Shown: positions 1-5,618 of the stretch, piece by piece
How positions within the stretch are numbered: the stretch's first letter is position 1
Layout: every line of letters begins with the position of its first letter
Assembly (NCBI GenBank): GCA_030152675.1
Contig: JASLIY010000028.1
Coordinates: forward strand, 1-5,618
Reading direction: 5' to 3'
DNA: 5,618 nucleotides
From: Acinetobacter sp.
Lineage (GTDB): Bacteria > Pseudomonadota > Gammaproteobacteria > Pseudomonadales > Moraxellaceae
Program-made: the position numbers and the translations under genes
The notes under the pieces: generated by a model
What the model was told of the DNA's origin: nothing
The model's input: the letters and a program-made list of their open reading frames with translations, nothing else
Databases searched by the model: none

Positions 1-23
1 ATGCCAACCGCCAAGGGTGCTTC

Positions 24-977
24 ATGCCCAATCTTGTCGTTTTTAGTGGAAGTGCTCATCCACAATTCGCCCAAAAAGTCGTAAGCCATTTGCATATCCC
101 TTTAGGTGCTGCATCTGTAGGTCAATTCTCTGATGGCGAAAATGCTGTCGAAATAACTGAAAATGTACGTGGTAAAGACGTTTTTGTTGTGCAACCTACC
201 TGTGCCCCAACCAATGATAACCTCATGGAAATCTTGGTGATGGCTGATGCATTACGCCGCGCGAGCGCCGGTCGTATTACTGCAGTGATTCCTTATTTTG
301 GTTATGCACGCCAAGACCGTCGTCCTCGTTCAAGCCGTGTGCCGATTACCGCAAAAGTGGTTGCAGATATGCTCACTACAGTCGGTATCGATCGTGTGGT
401 CATGATTGACTTACATGCGGATCAGATCCAAGGCTTCTTCGATATCCCAGTCGACAACATTTACGGTACACCAGCTTTACTCGCCGATTTACGTCAGCAA
501 CAACATGATAATTTGATGGTTGTTTCTCCAGACGTCGGTGGTGTGGTTCGTGCACGTGCTGTTGCTAAACAGATGGGTGATATTGACCTTGCGATTATTG
601 ACAAGCGTCGTCAAAAAGCCAACGAAGCACAAGTGATGCATTTGATCGGTGATGTAAAAGACCGTGATTGCGTCATCGTCGATGATATGGTCGATACTGC
701 GGGTACTTTATGTAAAGCTGCAGATGCGCTGAAACAATTTGGTGCTCGTCGTGTGGTTGCTTATGCAACACACCCTGTTTTATCAGGTAAAGCATTAGAC
801 AATTTACGTCACTCTGTGATTGATGAGTTGGTTGTCACTGACACCATTCCATTGTCAGCAGAAGCACAAGAACATCCAAAAATTCGTCAAGTCTCTGTTG
901 CCGGTATGGTTGCAGAAACAATTCGTCGTATTAACAACGAAGAATCGATTAGCGCAATGTTCGATAGTTATCTATAA
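24..977 (+). CDS. prs: Ribose-phosphate pyrophosphokinase (PRPP synthetase)
   Basis: This cytosolic enzyme transfers pyrophosphate from ATP to ribose 5-phosphate, making PRPP for purine, pyrimidine, NAD, histidine and tryptophan synthesis. The 317 residues match the usual class I bacterial length (about 315) and align end to end with my memory of E. coli Prs. Visible motifs are FSDGE (35-39), the ATP-site stretch [10 protein letters not shown] (91-100), the DLHADQ motif with His131, the flexible-loop KRR (194-196) and the PRPP-binding loop [10 protein letters not shown] (220-229). Alanine replaces the second-position glycine of the E. coli DTGGT loop, a variant I recall in other gammaproteobacteria, so it is not a defect. 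The ATG at 24 gives the normal N-terminus MPNLVVFSG, with a modest AAGG ribosome site at 13-16. The gene ends in TAA followed directly by in-frame TAG. Its promoter lies outside the window. Identification is secure. Confidence 0.98.
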   Translation: MPNLVVFSGSAHPQFAQKVVSHLHIPLGAASVGQFSDGENAVEITENVRGKDVFVVQPTCAPTNDNLMEILVMADALRRASAGRITAVIPYFGYARQDRRPRSSRVPITAKVVADMLTTVGIDRVVMIDLHADQIQGFFDIPVDNIYGTPALLADLRQQQHDNLMVVSPDVGGVVRARAVAKQMGDIDLAIIDKRRQKANEAQVMHLIGDVKDRDCVIVDDMVDTAGTLCKAADALKQFGARRVVAYATHPVLSGKALDNLRHSVIDELVVTDTIPLSAEAQEHPKIRQVSVAGMVAETIRRINNEESISAMFDSYL

Positions 978-995
978 TAGCGCGCAATAAATTTT

Positions 996-1024
996 AAGCC
1001 CCGTCCCTATGGATGGGGCTTTAT
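996..1024 (+). terminator. Rho-independent terminator after prs
   Basis: A 10-bp stem pairs 997-1006 (AGCCCCGTCC) with 1011-1020 (GGATGGGGCT) around a CTAT loop, with one G-T wobble. A short T-rich tail follows (TTTAT). It begins about 20 bases after the prs stop. The tail is short, so termination may be partial and some rplY expression could come from read-through. Confidence 0.8.
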
Positions 1025-1027
1025 CTC

Positions 1028-1079
1028 ACTAAACTGGTCGCAAGTTTAGTCCATTTCACCTCTATGAGGATTTACTCAT
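1028..1079 (+). promoter_or_regulatory. rplY leader with inverted repeats and ribosome binding site
   Basis: The leader contains a perfect 8-bp inverted repeat, ACTAAACT (1028-1035) and AGTTTAGT (1043-1050), around a 7-base loop. The Shine-Dalgarno GAGGA (1066-1070) lies 7 bases before the ATG at 1078. Two small hairpins compete for this site: CCTC (1059-1062) with GAGG (1066-1069), and ATGAG (1064-1068) with CTCAT (1075-1079). The second would cover both the ribosome site and the start codon. The repeats are seen directly; any regulatory role is inference. No convincing sigma-70 promoter is visible between the terminator and rplY. Confidence 0.4.
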
Positions 1080-1707
1080 GACAAATTTTACATTAAACGC
1101 GCAAGCGCGTGCTGAAGACAAACAAGGGAAAGGTTCGAGCCGCCGCCTTCGTCGTGAAGCTTTAGTTCCAGCAATCATCTATGGTGGTGCAGCTGAACCT
1201 TCAACAGTAACCATCGAACTACGTCAGTTGGTTAAAGCGCTTGAAGACAACACTTTCTTCTCTTCAATCATCACTGTAGATGTTGAAGGTCAAAAAGAAC
1301 AAGTTGTGATCAAAGCATTACAACGTCACCCAGCTAAAAACACACCAATGCACGCTGACTTCATGCGCGTTGTTAAAGGTGAGTTGATGACTGTTAACGT
1401 TCCTGTGAACTTCTTGAACCAAGAAACTTCTAAAGGTGTTAAAGCGGGCGGTATCGCAACTGTAAACTTAACTGAAATTCAAGTTGAGACTTTACCACGT
1501 AACCTTCCTACTTCAATCGACGTTGACATTGCTGATCTCGAAATCGGTCAAGTGATCCGTCTTTCTGACTTGACTCTTCCTGAAGGCGTAACGATTCCTG
1601 CGCTTCTTCAAGGTGAAGACCAAGACCAAACTGTTGTTTCTATCACAGTTGTTCAAGAAGAAGTTGAAGCTGAAGACGCTGCTGACAGCGAAGAAGCTGG
1701 CGAGTAA
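1078..1707 (+). CDS. rplY: 50S ribosomal protein L25, long (Ctc/TL5) form
   Basis: L25 binds 5S rRNA on the large ribosomal subunit. The 209-residue product is the long form: an N-terminal L25 domain (about 1-97, including SSRRLRRE at 20-27 and the HADF segment at 92-95) followed by the C-terminal beta domain of TL5/Ctc proteins (about 100-190). E. coli L25 has only the first domain, about 94 residues. The last 16 residues (194-209) form a strongly acidic tail of mainly Glu, Asp and Ala. The ATG at 1078 has a good GAGGA ribosome site 7 bases upstream. pth follows after only 8 bases, which suggests cotranscription. In Bacillus the long form is the general stress protein Ctc, but nothing here shows stress control. 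Family assignment is secure. Confidence 0.97.
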   Translation: MTNFTLNAQARAEDKQGKGSSRRLRREALVPAIIYGGAAEPSTVTIELRQLVKALEDNTFFSSIITVDVEGQKEQVVIKALQRHPAKNTPMHADFMRVVKGELMTVNVPVNFLNQETSKGVKAGGIATVNLTEIQVETLPRNLPTSIDVDIADLEIGQVIRLSDLTLPEGVTIPALLQGEDQDQTVVSITVVQEEVEAEDAADSEEAGE

Positions 1708-1715
1708 TCGTTGCA

Positions 1716-2309
1716 ATGAGTCATCGGAATCAAAATTCGATTTCTATGATTGTCGGTTTGGGCAATCCCGGTCGGGAATATGCCCAAACTCGACACAATG
1801 CGGGCTGCTGGTTTGTTGAACAGCTGGCCGCACAATATCGTATTCCACTCAAAGTAGATCCTAAATTCCACGGTATCAGTGGTCGCGGAACGATTGAAGG
1901 CCAAGATGTACGCCTATTGATCCCAACAACCTTTATGAACCGTTCTGGTCAAAGTGTTGTGCCTTTCGCGAAATTCTATCAAATCGCACCTGAATCTATG
2001 TTGATTGCCCACGATGAGTTGGACATGAACCCTGGGATTATTCGCCTGAAAACGGGCGGTGGTCATGGTGGTCATAACGGCTTAAGAGATATTGTGCCGC
2101 ACATCGGTGCAAACTTTCATCGTCTTCGTATTGGTATCGGTCACCCAGGCCACAAAGAAATGGTCTCTGGCCATGTTTTGGGTAAAGCACCGAGTAGTGA
2201 ACAAAGTTTAATGGATGATGCGATTTATCATGCCACCACGCGAATCAAGCTTTTGGTCGATGGCGACATTCAACAAGCCATGAACCAAATCAACGCTTAC
2301 AAGCCTTAA
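1716..2309 (+). CDS. pth: Peptidyl-tRNA hydrolase
   Basis: This essential cytosolic enzyme cleaves the ester bond of peptidyl-tRNAs that drop off the ribosome, freeing tRNA for reuse. The 197-residue protein covers the whole bacterial Pth family. Expected active-site residues are present: Asn17 in VGLGNPG, His27 in TRHNAG, Asn75 in FMNRSG, Asp100 in AHDELD and Asn121 in GGHNGL, matching E. coli Asn10, His20, Asn68, Asp93 and Asn114. The ATG at 1716 lies 8 bases after the rplY stop and lacks a clear Shine-Dalgarno, which fits coupling to rplY translation. Starting here adds a few residues (MSHRNQNSIS) ahead of the conserved MIVGLGNPG. The internal ATG at 1746 would leave the first strand with almost no lead-in and has no ribosome site either. 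Function is secure; the exact start is slightly uncertain. Confidence 0.97.
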   Translation: MSHRNQNSISMIVGLGNPGREYAQTRHNAGCWFVEQLAAQYRIPLKVDPKFHGISGRGTIEGQDVRLLIPTTFMNRSGQSVVPFAKFYQIAPESMLIAHDELDMNPGIIRLKTGGGHGGHNGLRDIVPHIGANFHRLRIGIGHPGHKEMVSGHVLGKAPSSEQSLMDDAIYHATTRIKLLVDGDIQQAMNQINAYKP

Positions 2310-2352
2310 TTCCACAGCACCCGACGATTCTCCCCCGTTCAAACATCCCCTT

Positions 2353-2391
2353 TGGCAATGACTTGCCATCTTCTCGAATAAAGCGCAAAAT
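2353..2391 (+). promoter_or_regulatory. Possible promoter and hairpin upstream of panD
   Basis: TTGCCA (2363-2368) matches the sigma-70 -35 consensus at five of six bases. It lies 17 bases before CAAAAT (2386-2391), which matches the -10 consensus at four of six. This would start transcription near 2398, about 80 bases before panD. The -35 is also the right arm of a perfect 6-bp inverted repeat, TGGCAA (2353-2358) and TTGCCA with a TGAC loop. That repeat could instead be a weak hairpin at the 3' end of the pth transcript. The rest of the 170-base gap holds no recognisable gene. Confidence 0.3.
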
Positions 2392-2464
2392 GCCGTTCTC
2401 CATGCATAGCAATCAATGAGATACAGATCACATTGCTGGCATAACATCCTTGTTTAGTCCGACT

Positions 2465-2470
2465 GAGGAG
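2465..2470 (+). promoter_or_regulatory. Ribosome binding site that fixes the panD start
   Basis: GAGGAG ends 9 bases before the ATG at 2480, a good Shine-Dalgarno placement. It lies inside any longer reading that would begin at the TTG at 2450, which argues that the longer form is not the real protein. Confidence 0.75.
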
Positions 2471-2479
2471 ACGCTTATC

Positions 2480-2860
2480 ATGCTATCTCGTTTATTAAAA
2501 TGCAAAATCCACCGTGCAGTTGTAAGTCATGCAGAACTTCACTATGAAGGCTCATGTGCAATTGATGGCACCTTGATGGATTTGGCAGGCATTCGTGAAT
2601 ACGAAGAAATTCATGTTTGGAACGTGACCAATGGTAAACGCTTCACCACCTATGCAATCCGTGGTGAAAATGACTCGGGCATCATCTCCGTCAATGGTGG
2701 TGCAGCACATCAAGCCGAGGTCGGTGACTTGGTCATCATCGCAACATTTGGTGATTTTGATGAAGCTGAAGCTGCGAAGCACCAACCGCGTTTGGTTTAT
2801 GCCAATCCAGACAATACTGTCAATCACACGGCGAACTGTATTCCAGTCCAAGTGGTTTAA
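2480..2860 (+). CDS. panD: Aspartate 1-decarboxylase proenzyme
   Basis: PanD decarboxylates L-aspartate to beta-alanine in the cytosol, feeding pantothenate and coenzyme A synthesis. It is made as an inactive proenzyme that self-cleaves to create an N-terminal pyruvoyl group on the alpha chain. The cleavage site is intact: YEGSC, with Gly24 and Ser25. Other conserved residues are Lys9, Arg54, Thr57 and Tyr58 in NGKRFTTYA, and Asn72 in SVNGGAAH. The ATG at 2480 gives 126 residues, the E. coli length, with the expected N-terminus and a GAGGAG ribosome site. The frame remains open back to a TTG at 2450, but that would add ten residues not typical of the family. It is 170 bases from pth, so it probably has its own promoter. 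I see no PanZ-like maturation partner in the window. Identification is secure. Confidence 0.97.
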   Translation: MLSRLLKCKIHRAVVSHAELHYEGSCAIDGTLMDLAGIREYEEIHVWNVTNGKRFTTYAIRGENDSGIISVNGGAAHQAEVGDLVIIATFGDFDEAEAAKHQPRLVYANPDNTVNHTANCIPVQVV

Positions 2861-2913
2861 GACCATATATTCATATTTGTAAATCGTTGCGCCGCCTACA
2901 ACACGCCCGCAAA

Positions 2914-2941
2914 AAGAAAAAGCCCGTTCGGGCTTTTTCTT
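2914..2941. terminator. Bidirectional terminator between convergent transcripts
   Basis: A perfect 12-bp stem pairs 2914-2925 with 2930-2941 around a GTTC loop. Its GC-rich core is GCCC/GGGC, flanked by an A-rich left arm and a T-rich right arm. Because the A and T tracts are mirror images, it can end transcripts from both sides: panD from the left and the membrane operon from the right. It lies about 55 bases after the panD stop and about 85 bases beyond the stop of the leftward operon. Confidence 0.88.
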
Positions 2942-3026
2942 CTTTCTACTGCAAAGCACTCTGATCGCGAAGCCTCAAAATAGGCTCCGTGTACTGCGCA
3001 ACTCAAATTGCAGTTTCTTGCACCCG

Positions 3027-3605
3027 TCAAGCTTCTGGCTCAGGATCAGCCTGACTCCCCTGCCACCATTTCCGAGCCTGCTCACAGTTTAAGTCTTTTA
3101 AATCAGCATCACGCAAACCGATCAACATGGCATTGCCCTCAGCATCGACTTTGAACTCCGCAAATTCTGCAGCCTCATAGCACTTGCCCAAGCCCTCGGC
3201 AAATAAATAACTCGATGTACTTGGATACAGGTTTCTGGGCGTATTGTCTGGGTTTTTGATTTTGAGTTTTTGAATCACAGCTTGGCGATCAAGATTTTTA
3301 ACATCCAAACTACTGTGCTGCAAACGCTGTGCTGCATCAAGCTGCACATAAGCCACAAGTGTCGATTGGTTATTGATTCGATCTGCCAACGTCAACGCTG
3401 AGGCTTCTAGCTGCTGATCTTCAATCCAATTCAACTCATAGTTGAGCTGCATATAGTCACCTTGCAACAACGAGCGTGGATCGACTGGCGCCAGTTCAAC
3501 AAACATGCTGTGACTGCGCTTCAGCTGCAATTGGTTAAGCGTAATCATCACCACAAACAATAGGATCGACAGACATGCGATCAGAATCGGCAAATAGCGT
3601 TTCAT
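3027..3605 (-). CDS. GDYXXLXY domain protein, membrane-anchored, function unknown
   Basis: The family is named after the GDYXXLXY motif, seen here exactly as GDYMQLNY at residues 49-56. No established function is known to me. The 192-residue protein has one hydrophobic segment (about 5-23, after MKR), probably an uncleaved membrane anchor, with the rest likely outside the cytoplasm. A second conserved-looking block, YLFAEGLGKCYEAAEFAEF (133-151), leads into VDAEGNAMLIGLRD. The ATG at 3605 is preferred: it overlaps the stop of the upstream gene as ATGA, has GGGGAG 7 bases before it, and starts at the basic-hydrophobic junction. An in-frame ATG at 3620 would add five residues (MGRCI) but lies inside the upstream gene without a ribosome site. 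The overlap implies translational coupling and probably a working partnership with the polytopic protein. Family call is firm; topology is inferred. Confidence 0.92.
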   Translation of the reverse strand: MKRYLPILIACLSILLFVVMITLNQLQLKRSHSMFVELAPVDPRSLLQGDYMQLNYELNWIEDQQLEASALTLADRINNQSTLVAYVQLDAAQRLQHSSLDVKNLDRQAVIQKLKIKNPDNTPRNLYPSTSSYLFAEGLGKCYEAAEFAEFKVDAEGNAMLIGLRDADLKDLNCEQARKWWQGSQADPEPEA

Positions 3606-5416
3606 GATGCATCTCCCCACTGAAGCTGTTTACGTTTCTCTTGTTGCTTGATGATCTGTGCCAATCCGATCAGCAACATGCCGGACAGAAAAATACTCAA
3701 CGCCTTAAACATAAAGCTCAAGTCTAAGCGGTAATACAGCATCCATAAGCTTATGATCAAACATAGAATGCTCATCCCATACACCAAACGTTCGCCTTGT
3801 TGTAAAGCCCACGCCAAGATCAGCAACAACAGATAAATTTCAAAATAGCCCAGATAACTGACGATGAGCGCAAAACTACTCATCAGCAGCGCTGAAATAG
3901 GCGTGAGTTGTTTCGACAGGATCAGGACATAACTGACGCCAATCCAGAGCACAACCAACAGCCACCATGGTTGAATCCCCCAACCGCCATACTGCTGATG
4001 TGAAAACAACAGTTGTTGAAACGCCGCAAATCCCATGCAGATGATCAAAACAAATAGCATAATGGCACGTCGATACTGCGGCTTATGCAGCATGCCGACA
4101 GCGAACAATAAGCTATAACTCAGCAGATTTAATAAAGTCCACGACCACATGATCTCGGTGGCGTGGCGGGCATCAAAGTGCCAATACACATCCATGATCA
4201 TGGCTTGGGTCAAAGCATAACAAGACAGCATTTGCAGCAAGATAAAGACCCAATGCGTGCGTAGATAAAAGCTTAAGCCGAGGATCACGCATTGGATCAG
4301 CAAGACCACCGACCACAGTTCAGTCAGTTGAAAGCTATGCCAAAGCAGCGCCACTTGACCGCAGACCATCAAACAATACGCCAACTGACGTGCAAAATAA
4401 TGCTGGGCTTTTTTCAAAGTGATCGATGCCAATAAGATAAAGACCAATCCAAAGGCCATGGATACGCTTTGCCAACTGATCAATACGCCAGCCGCCAGTA
4501 ACAGTCCAGCCAACCATGCACCAAAGGCCAAGGGAATCACATGGAACTGCGTATCCGGCAACAGCTTTTTCAGCATCAGACTTAAGCAGGCAAACCAGAT
4601 AAAGATCAAGACAGCCAAACTAAAACTCAAGCCAATCGCCGAATCAAAATCAAACTCGATCATCCAGTGCACCAAGTACACCGTGATGCTGATTCCCAGA
4701 CTCAATGCAGCCAAACTGGTCGCCAACGGCTGGCGGTCACGATAGAAGTAAAACAGCCCCATCACAGGCAGAAATAACGCGGATGCCAAGTAATAGCCAT
4801 GCCCATGATCAATAAACCCGATCATACTCAATGTCGCAACCACGCCAAAAAAGATTAGCAATCCATAACTTAAGGCGGCAAAATATCTCACACAGAGAAT
4901 GAAAAGCAGCACACTGAACAAGTTCAAAGCCGCGATATAAGCAAAGGGATAAAGATCCAACCAAAAGGTCTGCTTGAAAAACAACAACAGTGCCAACTGT
5001 GTCACCACACTAAATAGTGCAAAGATCCCGATATTTGCACCGCCCTGCTCAGCATCGGTATTGGGCTGATAGAGCCATGGCATCAACAACACACCCCACA
5101 GCACAAACAATAAATAACTGTCTGCACCAGTTTGATAAACCTGACCGATCACCGCTAAACTCAGCCCGATCCAAAGTCCACATAAGGTATGTAGCACCTG
5201 ACGCATCCAACTTTTTAAGGGCAACAACACACTGGCCACCGCGGTCAGCAATAACAAGCTCGGTGGGATCGCCAATTGCAAGACAGGATTAAGCATCCAC
5301 CAATTGGCCGCAATCAGATAAATCACCGCACTGCCCAATAAGGCCAGCCCCATGATCAACAGATGATGAATAAATTTTTGCCGATCTAAACTGGCAAATT
5401 GCATCGAGAGATTCAA
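3602..5416 (-). CDS. Polytopic membrane protein, DUF2157 with probable DUF4401 region
   Basis: A 604-residue integral membrane protein of unknown function. Nearly its whole length is hydrophobic, with roughly 16-20 candidate membrane spans by eye. The N-terminal part (about 10-150) resembles DUF2157: a first span ending IAANWW (35-40), then IGQVYQTGADSYLLFVLWG (90-108), a very typical stretch. The C-terminal half (about 285-590) resembles DUF4401, ending with a YYRLDLSFMFKALS-type segment (561-574) and a last span before a basic tail. As I recall, these domains often occur in adjacent separate genes beside GDYXXLXY genes, so this may be a fused form. Translation most likely starts at the TTG at 5416, which has GGAGG 7 bases upstream; the ATG at 5404 is too far from it. 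The stop overlaps the next gene as ATGA. DUF2157 is firm; DUF4401 is less certain. Confidence 0.88.
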   Translation of the reverse strand: MNLSMQFASLDRQKFIHHLLIMGLALLGSAVIYLIAANWWMLNPVLQLAIPPSLLLLTAVASVLLPLKSWMRQVLHTLCGLWIGLSLAVIGQVYQTGADSYLLFVLWGVLLMPWLYQPNTDAEQGGANIGIFALFSVVTQLALLLFFKQTFWLDLYPFAYIAALNLFSVLLFILCVRYFAALSYGLLIFFGVVATLSMIGFIDHGHGYYLASALFLPVMGLFYFYRDRQPLATSLAALSLGISITVYLVHWMIEFDFDSAIGLSFSLAVLIFIWFACLSLMLKKLLPDTQFHVIPLAFGAWLAGLLLAAGVLISWQSVSMAFGLVFILLASITLKKAQHYFARQLAYCLMVCGQVALLWHSFQLTELWSVVLLIQCVILGLSFYLRTHWVFILLQMLSCYALTQAMIMDVYWHFDARHATEIMWSWTLLNLLSYSLLFAVGMLHKPQYRRAIMLFVLIICMGFAAFQQLLFSHQQYGGWGIQPWWLLVVLWIGVSYVLILSKQLTPISALLMSSFALIVSYLGYFEIYLLLLILAWALQQGERLVYGMSILCLIISLWMLYYRLDLSFMFKALSIFLSGMLLIGLAQIIKQQEKRKQLQWGDAS

Positions 5417-5520
5417 ACAGTCACCTCCAGCACATACTCGCGACAGCCAGCTATCGATCGAGTACGTTCAAGCGGAACAGTGCTCAATGAAAAAAATGAG
5501 CAACGTAAAAATACAGGCAT
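5413..5520 (-). CDS. Possible 35-residue leader ORF upstream of the membrane operon
   Basis: An ATG at 5520 opens a 35-codon frame beginning MPVFLRCSFFS. AGGAA sits 8 bases upstream (5533-5529), a good ribosome site. Its TGA (5415-5413) overlaps the TTG start of the large membrane gene as TTGA, the geometry of coupled genes, and the Shine-Dalgarno of that gene lies in its last codons. I do not recognise the peptide. It has Cys, Ser, Phe and Arg residues but no clear membrane span or leader-peptide codon run. It may be a real small ORF that tunes downstream translation, a decayed remnant, or chance; short open frames are common in noncoding DNA. Confidence 0.25.
   Translation of the reverse strand: MPVFLRCSFFSLSTVPLERTRSIAGCREYVLEVTV
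5421..5428 (-). promoter_or_regulatory. Strong Shine-Dalgarno deciding the TTG start
   Basis: Read on the - strand, GGAGGTGA is nearly the full anti-16S complement. The GGAGG core ends 7 bases before the TTG at 5416 and 19 bases before the first in-frame ATG (5404). The reading frame is closed upstream by a TGA at 5470-5468, with no ATG or GTG before the TTG. Confidence 0.8.
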
Positions 5521-5543
5521 AACAGATGTTCCTGATATCGACG

Positions 5544-5572
5544 ATCCGATTGCTGTATGGCACCGGTGTCAA
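5544..5572 (-). promoter_or_regulatory. Weak sigma-70 promoter candidate for the membrane operon
   Basis: On the - strand a perfect TTGACA (5572-5567) lies 17 bases before TCGGAT (5549-5544), which matches the -10 consensus at only three of six bases. Transcription would start near 5537, just before the ribosome site of the possible leader ORF. A TATAAA (5612-5607) farther upstream is an alternative -10, but its -35 falls outside the window. The weak -10 keeps confidence low. Confidence 0.25.
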
Positions 5573-5618
5573 CAGAGCTTAAGTTGATTATTGAATTATT
5601 GTTCTATTTATAGCACTG

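Noticed and set aside
1..46. End of an upstream gene overlapping prs
   Set aside because: Frame 2 ends with a stop at 44-46 and could be the tail of a gene such as ispE, which precedes prs in many gammaproteobacteria. Fifteen codons are too few to recognise, so no feature is called.
973..978. Perfect TATAAT overlapping the prs stop codon
   Set aside because: No adequate -35 lies 16-18 bases upstream (TTAGCG at 949-954 is poor). Transcription would also run straight into the terminator at 996, so it is probably chance from the TAA-TAG context.
2208..2447. 79-codon reverse-strand frame across the end of pth and the gap
   Set aside because: Half of it mirrors pth, it shows no recognisable family features, and its cysteine-rich composition looks like a shadow frame.
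2450..2479. Longer PanD starting at TTG 2450
   Set aside because: It adds ten residues not typical of the family and would contain the Shine-Dalgarno of the ATG at 2480, which gives the standard 126-residue protein.
2552..2959. 135-codon reverse-strand frame opposite panD
   Set aside because: It lies almost entirely antisense to a well-supported gene and crosses the terminator hairpin, so it is a shadow.
5399..5587. 62-codon + strand frame at the right end
   Set aside because: It begins inside the opposite-strand membrane gene, has no ribosome site I can see, and its product resembles no family I know.
1..5618. Mobile elements, CRISPR arrays, tRNA or rRNA genes
   Set aside because: I looked for transposase-like proteins, regularly spaced repeats, tRNA-like cloverleaf patterns and rRNA segments, and saw none.

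Overview
The window looks like a chromosomal segment of a gammaproteobacterium of the Moraxellaceae, most probably an Acinetobacter species. This rests on recalled family resemblance of the proteins (Prs, long L25, Pth, PanD), the prs-rplY-pth order and a moderately AT-leaning base composition. No database search was possible, so the genus is an inference.

Left half, + strand (1-2860): four recognisable core genes. prs makes PRPP and ends with a tandem stop followed by a hairpin terminator. rplY, a long two-domain L25, follows after a short leader that holds one strong inverted repeat and two smaller hairpins competing for the Shine-Dalgarno region. pth starts 8 bases after the rplY stop, so these two genes are probably cotranscribed and translationally coupled. 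After a 170-base gap holding a possible promoter comes panD, whose start is best placed at 2480 and which has the intact Gly24-Ser25 self-cleavage site. Together these genes serve nucleotide and amino-acid precursor supply, the ribosome, recycling of stalled peptidyl-tRNA, and beta-alanine supply for pantothenate and CoA.

Centre (2861-3026): a strong symmetrical hairpin, probably a bidirectional terminator, separates panD from convergent genes on the other strand.

Right half, - strand (3027-5416, transcribed leftwards): a two-gene membrane operon. The upstream gene encodes a 604-residue polytopic protein with an N-terminal DUF2157-like region and a probable DUF4401-like C-terminal half. It starts at TTG, supported by a textbook Shine-Dalgarno. 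Its stop overlaps the start of a GDYXXLXY-family protein by four bases (ATGA). The two proteins probably work together in the envelope, but I know of no established function for these families. This is the least understood system in the window.

Right end (5417-5618): no confident gene. It holds a possible 35-residue leader ORF on the - strand whose stop overlaps the TTG start of the large membrane gene, plus a weak promoter candidate. The first 23 bases lie upstream of prs and are too short to assign.
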